Assembly (NCBI GenBank): GCA_017464225.1
Contig: JAFUDW010000049.1
Span: 1-37,242, forward strand
Length of the DNA: 37,242 nt
From: Clostridia bacterium
GTDB lineage: Bacteria; Bacillota_A; Clostridia; Christensenellales; Aristaeellaceae
Direction of reading: 5' to 3'
The position numbers and the translations under genes were made by a program. Shown piece by piece: positions 1 through 7,018 of the stretch. Position 1 is the first letter of the stretch. The number at the start of each line of letters is the position of its first letter. A model generated the notes under the pieces. That model had not been told where the DNA came from. It saw only the letters and a program-made list of their open reading frames with translations, and did no database searches.

Positions 1-691
1 CGTCGGCTGTCAGGGCGATGCCCTTGGCCCCGCTGCGGACCAGGTCAAAGGTCACCCGGTCGCCCAGCGTCAGGCCGGATGCCACGAGCCGCACCGCCTG
101 GTCGTCGATCACGGTATAGGCTGAAAGCGTGCGGCCCTCGGGCAGGGCGGTGATCACAGCCTCCAGCGTGAGCGAAGTATTATTGCGGATGTTATTGGCC
201 GTCCAGGCCTCCAGCACCTCGGCGCCCAGCACGTTGGTATTCTGAGCGGCGGAGGGCCGCTGATTGCCGTTATAGCTTCCGAAGATGGAAACGGAAGCGT
301 ACTTCCCCGCGTCCTCATACAGGAAACGGGCGCCGGCCTTGCGGGCCTCCAGATCGGCGTCCACGTCGGTATAGACGGCGCTGACCGTCATATCCCCGGT
401 AACGATCGTTTCAGCCGAAACGGCGGCCAAATCGCTGTACCAGCCGATGAACCGCTTACCCTCTGTCTCCGGCGCGTCGGGCAATTGATCCAATAAAGCG
501 CCGTCAGTGAGGTATACCCGGGAAACCACCTGCTCCTCCGCCAGGAAAGTAACGGTATGGCGGGCGACGGCGGCAAGCGGCTCGGAAACAGCCTCCTTCC
601 ATTCGGAGACAGCGCTCTCCCCCGCTGCGGGAAGCAGCTGCAGCATAAGCAGCGCCGCCAATATAAAAGCTGTAATGCGCTTTTGTTTCAT
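1..691 (-). CDS. Secreted protein with InlB B-repeat, 3' part outside window
   Basis: The reading frame starts at the ATG at 691-689 (ribosome site AGAGAGG just upstream) and stays open to the left edge, giving 230 codons with no stop. Residues 1-24 form a signal peptide (MKQKR, then a hydrophobic run ending LLPAAGES). Residues about 47-108 match the Listeria-Bacteroides repeat (Flg_new/InlB B-repeat): HTVTFLAEEQVVSRVYL, then GKRFIGWYSD, then MTVSAVYTD. The rest, including a segment with NVLGAEVLEAWTANNIRNNTS, is rich in Ala, Thr and Val and was not recognised. InlB B-repeats occur in secreted or wall-bound Firmicute proteins, often in many copies, so a large surface protein is likely. Its anchoring domain lies beyond the window. 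The family call is firm for the repeat; the function is unknown. Confidence 0.75.
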   Translation of the reverse strand, partial: MKQKRITAFILAALLMLQLLPAAGESAVSEWKEAVSEPLAAVARHTVTFLAEEQVVSRVYLTDGALLDQLPDAPETEGKRFIGWYSDLAAVSAETIVTGDMTVSAVYTDVDADLEARKAGARFLYEDAGKYASVSIFGSYNGNQRPSAAQNTNVLGAEVLEAWTANNIRNNTSLTLEAVITALPEGRTLSAYTVIDDQAVRLVASGLTLGDRVTFDLVRSGAKGIALTAD

Positions 692-712
692 TGTTACCTC
701 TCTCTATCGTGC

Positions 713-906
713 CGGGGCACGCCCCGAAGAATTGCCTGTGCCCGTTTTGATGATACACGCTGCCGGTCATATATCCGGTTACAGCGCGGTTGCGTCAAGA
801 AAGCGCAGGGAAAAAACGTAAAGGAAATCTGCGGATACCGCCCATGGGCGAAATATCCTATACTTACCCACTTTCCATTATATCTATGACACGAAAAAAA
901 TGTCAA
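713..906 (-). promoter_or_regulatory. Promoter and long leader of the InlB-repeat gene
   Basis: On the minus strand TTGACA (906-901) and TATAAT (882-877) are separated by 18 bp, placing the transcript start near 870. This leaves a leader of about 180 nt before the ATG at 691. Near its 3' end the leader carries a hairpin, CGGGGC-AC-GCCCCG (726-713), 21 nt upstream of the start codon. The promoter is a strong visual match; a role for the leader is inference. Confidence 0.6.
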
Positions 907-999
907 TAACCAAAGCGCGTTCCGCTTGTAAAAAGTAGTTTTTATACTGCTGAAACCCGATAAAAAGCGATATATCGAAAAGCAGAAGGAGGGGACGTT

Positions 1000-1049
1000 C
1001 GAGGCCTCCGCGGCCTCGAGCTCTGCGCCAAAGGGCCCGCTTGGGCCCT
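1000..1049. repeat. Two short perfect hairpins
   Basis: CGAGGCC-TCCGC-GGCCTCG (1000-1018) and AGGGCCC-GCTT-GGGCCCT (1032-1049) lie 13 bp apart. Read on the minus strand the second is followed by TTGGCGCAGAGCTCGAGGCC, which resembles the end of the 71-nt hairpin unit near 37,060. It may be a decayed relative. No ORF with a ribosome site covers this area. Confidence 0.5.
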
Positions 1050-1115
1050 CTGGACACCCTTCCCAGCGAACATGCTTAACGGCACTTTCAAACAACTTCC
1101 GCCAGAATAGCATAT

Positions 1116-1244
1116 GGGTTGTCGCAAAGAGGCCATCTGAGGCCAAAGAAAAAGGCGAGAGGCGTCAGATAGGAGCAAGCTCCATCTGCCGTCTCACGCC
1201 TTTTTCGGGATTGCTGCGCAATCCTCGGTACGCTGCGCGTACCG
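1116..1244 (+). repeat. Three-hairpin element, copy I
   Basis: The element reads as a head GGGTTGTCGCAAAGAGGCC (1116-1134); a long imperfect hairpin bounded by AAAAAGGCG (1149-1157) and CGCCTTTTT (1197-1205) whose inner arms pair through CAGAT/ATCTG and GGAGC/GCTCC; then GGATTGC-TGC-GCAATCC (1208-1224); then CGGTACGC-TGC-GCGTACCG (1226-1244). The same order, near-identical length and similar sequence occur on the minus strand at 4452-4325. No transposase is seen. It could be an RNA, a terminator cluster or a small mobile repeat. Confidence 0.7.
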
Positions 1245-1299
1245 ACCTCAGACTCGGGCTTGCAGTTGCAATTCTGAACCAGTTACCCGCTCCAGAAAT

Positions 1300-1430
1300 G
1301 ACGGCGGCTTGCCGACGTCAATGACGCGTCAGCGTCATAGCGATCATACAAAAATGCCCAGACCGTGCTTGCTCGAGTCTGGGTTATTTTTGTTGATCGC
1401 GTATTTCAGGAGCGCTCTTTGCGCCAACCC
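1300..1430 (-). repeat. Three-hairpin element, copy II
   Basis: Read on the minus strand it starts with GGGTTGGCGCAAAGAGCGC (1430-1412), identical over 19 bases to copy III. Next comes a hairpin bounded by AAAAA (1391-1387) and TTTTT (1354-1350) with CCCAGAC/GTCTGGG arms, then ATGACGC-TGAC-GCGTCAT (1338-1321), then GACG-t-CGGC-AA-GCCG-c-CGTC (1319-1300). The layout matches copies I and III, but the stem sequences have diverged. It faces copy I tail to tail, with 55 bp between them. Confidence 0.65.
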
Positions 1431-1511
1431 CATTTCAATCAACTGCGGGAAATTGTTTGTTTACCGCGCCAAGTAACATCCGCCGCAGCCGGGTCCAGGG
1501 TGGGGCTCTCA

Positions 1512-1550
1512 CCCTGGCAGGGTTTTTAAGGGGCAGCGCCCCTTAACGTT
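1512..1550 (-). repeat. TTAAGGGGC hairpin, uninterrupted copy
   Basis: TTAAGGGGC-AGC-GCCCCTTAA (1526-1546) is flanked by CCCTGGCAGGG (1512-1522) and CGTT. On the minus strand the same block, in two pieces with one mismatch, occurs at 36,991-37,005 and 37,074-37,096, where 68 bp separate the two arms. This copy therefore looks like the empty form of that site. Confidence 0.7.
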
Positions 1551-1625
1551 CTTCTCCCATCGAATTCCTGTTGTCAGTCATGTGCCTTTCATCAGGGTGC
1601 AATATCAGGGGCAGCTTGGACGCAA

Positions 1626-1651
1626 ATAAAAAACCCGCGCCGCGGCGCGGG
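1626..1651 (-). terminator. Terminator after the radical SAM gene
   Basis: On the minus strand the self-complementary CCCGCGCCGCGGCGCGGG (1651-1634) is followed by TTTTTTATTT. It lies 17 bp past the stop codon of the radical SAM gene, as expected for an intrinsic terminator. Confidence 0.8.
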
Positions 1652-1667
1652 ATAGACATATGAAAAT

Positions 1668-2765
1668 TCAGCGTTCGCTCTGCAGGAAAGCTTCCACCTG
1701 GGCGCGGCGCTCAAACAGCACGCAGCCGCCCTTATGATCCTCCTTCAGCGTGCCTTCATCGCGCAAGGCGCGGAACAGCGGGGAGGAAATGGCTGCCTTG
1801 AGCGATGTATCGCGGACGTTGATATCGGAATAGGGCGAGAAGGGGCAGGGCTCGGCGCCGCCTTGGGAATTGATATGGAAAAACCCGCGTCCGGCGGCGA
1901 TGCAGCCATCGGAGGTCTTTTCATCTCCCGGGAAGGATACGAACACGATCTCGGGACGCTCCCGGCGCAGCCGGGCAATTTCGGCCTTCAGGTATTCCCT
2001 GTCGCCATCGTCCGGCGCCAATTCCCGGCTTTCCTCGGTGACGGGCACATACTCGATAAAGAACACCGCCTTGCAGCCCCGGTCAGCCAGGCTTTGGATA
2101 AAGGCGTCGGAGCTGACGTCGGTCAGGTTCTCCTTGGTCACCGTGACCGAGCAGCCAAAAATCAGATCCCGGCGCTGGAGCTCATCCATATTGGCGATGA
2201 GCCGGTCATAAATGCCCGCGCCCCGGCGGCTGTCGGTCTTTTCCCGCCCGCCCTCGATGCTCAGCACCGGCAGCAGGTTGCGGCTTTTATCCAGCAGGTC
2301 AAAATATCTGGCGTCCATATAGGTGCCGTTGGTGAAAATGGGAAACAGGATATCACCGATCTCGCCCGCGGCCTCGATCACATCCCGGCGCAGCATGGGT
2401 TCGCCCCCGGCCAGCAGGATAAAGCTGACGCCCAGCGCGGCGGCCTCCCGGAAAATGTCAAGCCATTCCTCGCCTGACAGCTGGCGCTCCGCCGGGCAAT
2501 CCACCGTGGCGTGGTTGGCCCGGGAATAACAGCCCGCGCAGTGCAGATTGCAGCTGGAGGTGATGCTGGCGATCAGGAAGGGCGGCACGTGCAGCCCTTC
2601 CTTCTCCTGCCTGGCGCGAAGCTTGGACGCGCTTTTGCTTGCGGCGGCAAACCGCACCATGAAGGCCGTTTCCCGGGGATTTTTCAGCACCGCCCGCAGC
2701 GAGGAGCGCACGATATTTTCCACGCCCTGGGTCATATATTCCTGAATGTTGAATGCTTCGCTCAT
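1668..2765 (-). CDS. Radical SAM/SPASM-like protein of unknown substrate
   Basis: The gene encodes 365 residues. The start at 2765 is chosen because AAAGGAGC precedes it at the right spacing; an earlier ATG at 2822 would overlap the promoter. Residues 72-79 hold the radical SAM motif CNLHCAGC (C72, C76, C79), which binds the 4Fe-4S cluster that cleaves S-adenosylmethionine, followed by the LLAGGEPMLRRD segment typical of the GGE motif. The C-terminal 90 residues hold further Cys (GCIAAG, EPCPF, GGCVLF) arranged like a SPASM or twitch domain carrying an auxiliary cluster. SPASM proteins commonly modify peptides or proteins, but no precursor peptide is visible beside it. It is a single-gene unit with its own promoter and terminator. 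Confidence 0.85.
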   Translation of the reverse strand: MSEAFNIQEYMTQGVENIVRSSLRAVLKNPRETAFMVRFAAASKSASKLRARQEKEGLHVPPFLIASITSSCNLHCAGCYSRANHATVDCPAERQLSGEEWLDIFREAAALGVSFILLAGGEPMLRRDVIEAAGEIGDILFPIFTNGTYMDARYFDLLDKSRNLLPVLSIEGGREKTDSRRGAGIYDRLIANMDELQRRDLIFGCSVTVTKENLTDVSSDAFIQSLADRGCKAVFFIEYVPVTEESRELAPDDGDREYLKAEIARLRRERPEIVFVSFPGDEKTSDGCIAAGRGFFHINSQGGAEPCPFSPYSDINVRDTSLKAAISSPLFRALRDEGTLKEDHKGGCVLFERRAQVEAFLQSER

Positions 2766-2793
2766 TGGACAGCTCCTTTGCTTTGATGCTGCT

Positions 2794-2822
2794 ATTGTAT
2801 ACGCGCCCGGAAAAACTGTCAA
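2794..2822 (-). promoter_or_regulatory. Sigma-A promoter of the radical SAM gene
   Basis: The minus strand has TTGACA (2822-2817) and TACAAT (2799-2794) with exactly 17 bp between them. The transcript should start near 2787, giving a leader of about 20 nt with AAAGGAGC. Confidence 0.8.
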
Positions 2823-2854
2823 CCGTTTAACGAATTATTAAGCGGCGTTGATAT

Positions 2855-4192
2855 TCAGGGAGCGATCACGCCGCAGCTTTCCCATCCGTAATACCGAAAG
2901 CAGGTGATGGCGGCGCGGTCGATGCGCTCTCCGGCGGCCAGGATGGGCACGGCGGGCGGGCAGCCCATATTGGCGTCGGCCAGCACGCGTCCCAGGCACG
3001 CTTCGGCGCTCAGCGTGATCCTGGAAGACAGCATGGCCTGATGGATGGAGCACACGCGCTCTGGCCTGGGCAGCGGCGGCGGCGCTTCGTTCACGGCGGG
3101 CCTTCGCGGGATGCCGAGCAGGGCGGCCTGCAGCCGTTGGTAATCCTCGGGCGCGGTCATGGCGGAAAACATCAGCACCAGATGATCGGGATCGGCAAAC
3201 TCGCCCTCAATGCCCTGCCTCCGCAGGACGTCGTGCAGCGCCGTGCCGGTATAGCCCCGGGGCTTGGGCGTCAGCGTCAGCTTCATGGGCTCGTCGCCGG
3301 TCATCTCATAGCCCCGGGCTGCAAGCGTTTGCCGCAGGCTTTGGGCATTCCGGGCGCTTTGGGCCAGCATATCCGGCAGCGCGCCCGCCAGCAGCGCGTT
3401 GGCGGCGTCCAGCGACTGCAATATCAGATAGGAAGGGCTGGTGGAGGCGAACATGGCCATGGCCTGCTGGGCCTGAGCGGCAAACTCCGCCGGCGCGCCC
3501 TTTCCGATGTGCAGATAAGCGGCGCCTGTGAGGCAGGGCAGCGTTTTATGAGCAGAATCGCAGCACATATCCGCTCCCAGCGTGATGGGATGGCAATCCT
3601 GCGGCAGAAAGCGCAGGTACGCGCCATGGGCGTTATCGGTCAGCAGCGGCGTATCCTGGGCATGGCAGACCGCCGCCAATCCGGCAATATCCAATCTGTT
3701 GCCCAGATAATCGGGCGATGTGACATAAACCGCCATATACCGCCCGCCCGTCAAGCGTTCGGCCAGCGTTTGTGGCGATATCATGCAGCGCAACGGCCCC
3801 GCTTCGGTTTCAGGAAAGATCCAATCTATATCAATATCCAGCAGCGCAGCGGCGGTCATCAGCGTTTTATGGGCGTTGCGGCCTGCCAGCAGCCGGGCGG
3901 GCAGGCCCAGCCTTTTGGCACGCAGCAGCGCCAGATACAGCATGGCGCGGATGCACAGGCTGGAGCCCTCGGCGCTGTACAGCGTATCCTCCGTGCCAAA
4001 GAGCGCGGCGGCATTTCTTTCGCTCTCCCGGATGACGCCCCGGGCATGGTACAGCTCATCCGCGCCCGCGATCTCGGTGATATCCAGCGCTTCCGGGCCG
4101 ATCACCGTTTTTCCCTTATGCCCGGGCATATGCATCCGCGCGGCGTTGCTTTGGGCGTACTTTCGCACAAAATCGCAGATGGGTGTTTGCAT
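2855..4192 (-). CDS. Orn/Lys/Arg decarboxylase-family PLP enzyme
   Basis: The gene encodes 445 residues, starting at an ATG with AAAGGAGT 5 bp upstream. It shows the order of motifs of the bacterial ornithine/lysine/arginine decarboxylase fold-I family: HMPGHKG (21-27), DITEIAGADELYHARGVI (37-54, written here in part), GSSLCIRAM (76-84), RNAHKT (105-110), LTDNAHGAYL (184-193, with PLP-contacting D186 and H189) and DSAHKTLP (212-219), where K216 should bind pyridoxal phosphate. It lacks the N-terminal wing domain of the large enterobacterial enzymes, so it belongs to the short type (YaaO/SpeA-like of Firmicutes). The substrate cannot be read from sequence; polyamine or cadaverine synthesis is the usual role. 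A three-hairpin repeat occupies its upstream region. Confidence 0.85.
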   Translation of the reverse strand: MQTPICDFVRKYAQSNAARMHMPGHKGKTVIGPEALDITEIAGADELYHARGVIRESERNAAALFGTEDTLYSAEGSSLCIRAMLYLALLRAKRLGLPARLLAGRNAHKTLMTAAALLDIDIDWIFPETEAGPLRCMISPQTLAERLTGGRYMAVYVTSPDYLGNRLDIAGLAAVCHAQDTPLLTDNAHGAYLRFLPQDCHPITLGADMCCDSAHKTLPCLTGAAYLHIGKGAPAEFAAQAQQAMAMFASTSPSYLILQSLDAANALLAGALPDMLAQSARNAQSLRQTLAARGYEMTGDEPMKLTLTPKPRGYTGTALHDVLRRQGIEGEFADPDHLVLMFSAMTAPEDYQRLQAALLGIPRRPAVNEAPPPLPRPERVCSIHQAMLSSRITLSAEACLGRVLADANMGCPPAVPILAAGERIDRAAITCFRYYGWESCGVIAP

Positions 4193-4324
4193 GGGACTCC
4201 TTTCAGGGATGTTTTAGTTGAGATAAAGAACCCGGGCCCGAAAGTCACACTCTTCAGGCCAATCGTATAGTGTAAGTAAGACCCGAAAAATAGATGAAGG
4301 AATCTGCGGCATCCGCGCCCGGGG

Positions 4325-4452
4325 TCAGCACGCGCAGCGTGCTGAGAATCGCGCAGTGATTCCGAAAAAGCTGAACTCCGACCGATGATGCTTGCATCAA
4401 TCGGGCGGGGAACAGCTTTTTCACAGCCCCGGCGCGCTCTTTGCGCCAACCC
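4325..4452 (-). repeat. Three-hairpin element, copy III
   Basis: Read on the minus strand: head GGGTTGGCGCAAAGAGCGC (4452-4434); a hairpin bounded by AAAAAGCTG (4421-4413) and CAGCTTTTT (4373-4365), with an inner CCGAT-ATGC/GCAT-ATCGG stem; GAATC-ACTGCGC-GATTC (4362-4346); and TCAGCACGC-TGC-GCGTGCTGA (4345-4325). Its length (128 nt) nearly equals copy I (129 nt). It lies after the M19 peptidase stop and before the decarboxylase start, in the same direction as both, so its first hairpin with T5 could end the upstream transcript. Confidence 0.7.
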
Positions 4453-4473
4453 AAACCATCCAGGCGCAGACAG

Positions 4474-4539
4474 CTTGCAAAGAATCCGCCAACGGGATTC
4501 GCCCGCCGCTTCTTTGCAGCTTTCTTCTCAGAAGAAAGC
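4474..4539. repeat. Nested hairpins next to copy III
   Basis: GCAAAG (4477-4482) pairs with CTTTGC (4512-4517) around an inner GAATCC-gccaac-(G)GGATTC (4482-4500). Directly after comes a perfect 9-bp hairpin, GCTTTCTTC-TCA-GAAGAAAGC (4519-4539). There is no T run, so these are not typical terminators. They fill the space between copy III and the M19 gene's stop codon. Confidence 0.5.
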
Positions 4540-4560
4540 GCGTGCTCTCCTTATTCTACA

Positions 4561-5454
4561 TCACACCGCGATCCGTTTATAATACCCCAGCAGTGCTTTG
4601 CCGGCCACGTCCTCCACGTCCTTTTCGGAGAATCCCCGGCGGCGCAGGGCATTCAAAAGCTTGGGGAAGTCCGCGGGACTTTCGATGCCCTCGGGCTTGC
4701 GCTCAATACCGTCAAAATCCGATCCGAAGCCCACCATGCCCGCGCCGCCCAGGTCGTACATATGGGCGATATGATCGATGATGCGGTCAATGGTGGCGGG
4801 TTCGCCGATGATGGTGGGCCAGAAATTGACGCCCACATAGCCGCCCTTTTCAAAAAGCGCCCGCAGCATATCGTCGCTCAGGTTGCGGCGGTGATCCACC
4901 AGCGCGCGGCAATTGCTGTGGCTAGCCAGGGGCGGCAGATCGCATTTTTCCAGGATATCCCATACGCCCGCGTCGTTCAGATGGCTGATATCGGCGGCAA
5001 TGCCGATCTTCTGCATGAGCCGGATGGCCTCCAGGCCATAGGGCTTGAGCCCTCGGGTATCGCCGCTGGAGGCGGGATACGCCAGGGTGTTTTCATAATT
5101 CCAGGTGATGGAAGCCATGCGCACGCCCCGGCGGCGGTACTCCTCCACCACCTGCAGGCCCTTATCGAAGGGCTCGCAGCCCTCGATAGACAGCATCACG
5201 GAAACGCGCCCGTCCTCTGCCTGGCTGGGGTCGTCCACCCTGCGCCAGCCCTGGCGCTCCAGCGCTTCCATTTGACGGAACATGGCGGCGAACAGTCCTT
5301 CCACGTCGCCCTGCCGTCCCTTGCCCACGTACATGGCCAGCGTCTGCAGGCTCACGCCGCCCTGCCGCAAGCGCTCCATGGTCACATCCAGCGGCTGCTC
5401 CGGCCGCACGGTCATACTGTACAGCGTATCGCAATGAGTATCGCAAATGATCAT
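4561..5454 (-). CDS. Membrane dipeptidase-type metallopeptidase (M19)
   Basis: The gene encodes 297 residues. It shows the zinc-ligand pattern of renal/membrane dipeptidases (peptidase family M19): DTHCD at 5-9 (H7, D9), SIEG with E91, SH at 157-158, ASHSNCRAL (177-185, H179) and GFGSDFDG (242-249, D246). M19 enzymes hydrolyse dipeptides, including ones with a D-residue. No signal peptide is seen, so it should act in the cytoplasm. Its ATG overlaps the stop of the transglutaminase-like gene (ATGA at 5454-5451), which indicates translational coupling. The pair may break down imported or wall-derived peptides; that role is inference. Confidence 0.9.
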   Translation of the reverse strand: MIICDTHCDTLYSMTVRPEQPLDVTMERLRQGGVSLQTLAMYVGKGRQGDVEGLFAAMFRQMEALERQGWRRVDDPSQAEDGRVSVMLSIEGCEPFDKGLQVVEEYRRRGVRMASITWNYENTLAYPASSGDTRGLKPYGLEAIRLMQKIGIAADISHLNDAGVWDILEKCDLPPLASHSNCRALVDHRRNLSDDMLRALFEKGGYVGVNFWPTIIGEPATIDRIIDHIAHMYDLGGAGMVGFGSDFDGIERKPEGIESPADFPKLLNALRRRGFSEKDVEDVAGKALLGYYKRIAV

Positions 5455-6827
5455 TTTCGCGCCTCGCTTTCCTCATGCCACAGCATTTCATACCGGGTGC
5501 GGAACTCGCCCGCCCGCAGGCCCCGACGGCCGTTTTCGATCTCTCCCCGCTGGCTGTCGTAGGGATCGACCCGGGGGAACTTCTTTTCCGGCGCGAAGGG
5601 CGCGAAATACAACCGGTTGGCCACCATGCGCCAGGGATCCAGATTGCCAAAGTAGAAATCCTGCCGCAGCCGGCTTCCGCCGCGCCGTCCGCCGCCGCCA
5701 AAGGAGCAGTCGACCGGCAGCCAGCCCAGGCGCTCGCTGTAAAACTCCGCCCAGTCATGGCTGCCAACGTCGCCGGGCTTGGCGTACAGTCCGCTCTGCC
5801 AGCGGGCGGGAATGCCCGCGATCCTGCACAGCGTGATGAACAAAAGCGCCTGGATGCCGCAATCGCCCCGCAGGTTGACCGCGCAGTACTCGGCCCCGCT
5901 CTCCATCAGCAGGTAAGGCGGCATGAAGGAATAGGTAACGTGATTGGTGATATAATCGTAAAACCTGCGCGCCGTGCGCACGGGATCGGTCTCATCGCCC
6001 TGCAGTTCCTTCGCCAGCGCTTTCAGGTAGGGCGTAAATACGATGTGCGGCGGCTGCTCCGCGAGATCCTCGCCGCATACCGGCCTGGCTCCGGGATAAA
6101 CGATTTTGCACAGGCTCTCATCCATGGGGTTCACATAATGGGGCCGCTGGGTCACGGTATATTCCAGCGAAAAATCGGGCGACAGACGCAGGGCATCCTC
6201 CAGGTACGCCGTGCGCTGGGGCGCGTCCTCGGCGTCCATTGAAACCAGCAGAACGCTGCTTTCCACATCCTGAGCGGGCTCCTGCTGCATGCTGCGGGCG
6301 GCGATGGGCATATGGATGCGGTAGAGCATATCAGGCTCCAGCGTGCGCACGCGGGTGGTTGCCCGCAGGCGATAGCGGAATACCACGTCATGATCCATCA
6401 TCCGGGCAATCACGGCGTCCAGCGCCTCGCTGCTGTCTTCCCGGGGCTGCTCCGCCCGGCGGTTGAGCTGGGGCTGGGATTTAAGCAGCGAATCCGGCAG
6501 GTCCTCATGGTAATACCTGGTGCCGTCCACATAGATGAAATCCAGAAGTCCCTGGGCCAGCATGCTTTGAAGCTCCTGGTCGGTAAAGCTGTGCACGCGG
6601 CTGCGCAGCTCCAGCAGCAGCTGTTCATGGGTATAGGGATAGCGCTCGGCCCATTGAGGCAGCAAAAAGCGCTCGGCCTCCAGGCGGGTCCTGAGCATCC
6701 GGGGCAGCGGCTGGCTCAGCCTTTCATCGATCAGCGCCAGCGCTAGGCTGTATTCGCCCGCGCCTTTCAGCCGGGCAATGTCCGCCGGCAGCGGACAGGT
6801 AAGCGATTCAAGATAACGGTCAGGCAT
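5451..6827 (-). CDS. Transglutaminase-like cysteine peptidase
   Basis: The gene encodes 458 residues. The start at 6827 is preceded by GGGAGG at good spacing; an in-frame ATG seven codons earlier has none. The C-terminal third is a transglutaminase-like (papain-fold) core: LRGDCGIQALLFITLCRIAG with C323, GSHDWAEFYSE with H357 and LPVDCSFG with D373 form the Cys-His-Asp triad, and the Asn/Gly-rich region after it is normal for the family. The first ~280 residues are not recognised and contain no membrane segment or signal peptide, so the protein should be cytoplasmic. Bacterial members act as peptidases or amidases. It is the first gene of a two-gene unit with the M19 dipeptidase. Confidence 0.85.
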   Translation of the reverse strand: MPDRYLESLTCPLPADIARLKGAGEYSLALALIDERLSQPLPRMLRTRLEAERFLLPQWAERYPYTHEQLLLELRSRVHSFTDQELQSMLAQGLLDFIYVDGTRYYHEDLPDSLLKSQPQLNRRAEQPREDSSEALDAVIARMMDHDVVFRYRLRATTRVRTLEPDMLYRIHMPIAARSMQQEPAQDVESSVLLVSMDAEDAPQRTAYLEDALRLSPDFSLEYTVTQRPHYVNPMDESLCKIVYPGARPVCGEDLAEQPPHIVFTPYLKALAKELQGDETDPVRTARRFYDYITNHVTYSFMPPYLLMESGAEYCAVNLRGDCGIQALLFITLCRIAGIPARWQSGLYAKPGDVGSHDWAEFYSERLGWLPVDCSFGGGGRRGGSRLRQDFYFGNLDPWRMVANRLYFAPFAPEKKFPRVDPYDSQRGEIENGRRGLRAGEFRTRYEMLWHEESEARK

Positions 6828-6936
6828 TATTTCGCCTCCCTTCCTCATATACGAACATATTACCGCAAAACGGTGAAAATGTACAGCGCAAGTTGGCGGC
6901 GCGCAGCCATCCCGCGCCGAAAACGCGCAATCAAAT

Positions 6937-6976
6937 ACGGGAACCGCCCAGGCCCAAGAGCCCGGGCGATCCCCGT
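6937..6976. terminator. Inverted repeat between transglutaminase and Lgt-like genes
   Basis: ACGGG-aa-CCGCCC (6937-6949) pairs imperfectly with GGGCG-at-CCCCGT (6964-6976). T5 follows on the plus strand and TATTTGATT on the minus strand. It lies about 40 bp past the stop of the Lgt-like gene and probably ends that minus-strand transcript, although the T run is stronger in the opposite direction. Confidence 0.45.
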
Positions 6977-7018
6977 TTTTCCATCAGTCAAACGCAACCG
7001 GCCAACGTGTAAGCTTCG

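Noticed and set aside
694..1146. 150-codon ORF on the minus strand upstream of the InlB-repeat gene
   Set aside because: It crosses the promoter and the hairpins at 1000-1049 and 1116-1134. It has no ribosome site and an unnatural composition.
1000..1660. Possible CRISPR array in the hairpin-rich region
   Set aside because: The repeats are not evenly spaced, are inverted, differ in their stems, and no cas gene is present.
3041..4270. 409-codon ORF on the plus strand
   Set aside because: It is antisense to the decarboxylase-family gene, whose PLP motifs are clear.
4385..4781. Short plus-strand ORFs over the repeat region before the M19 gene
   Set aside because: They translate hairpin repeats and antisense of the M19 gene, with no start signals.
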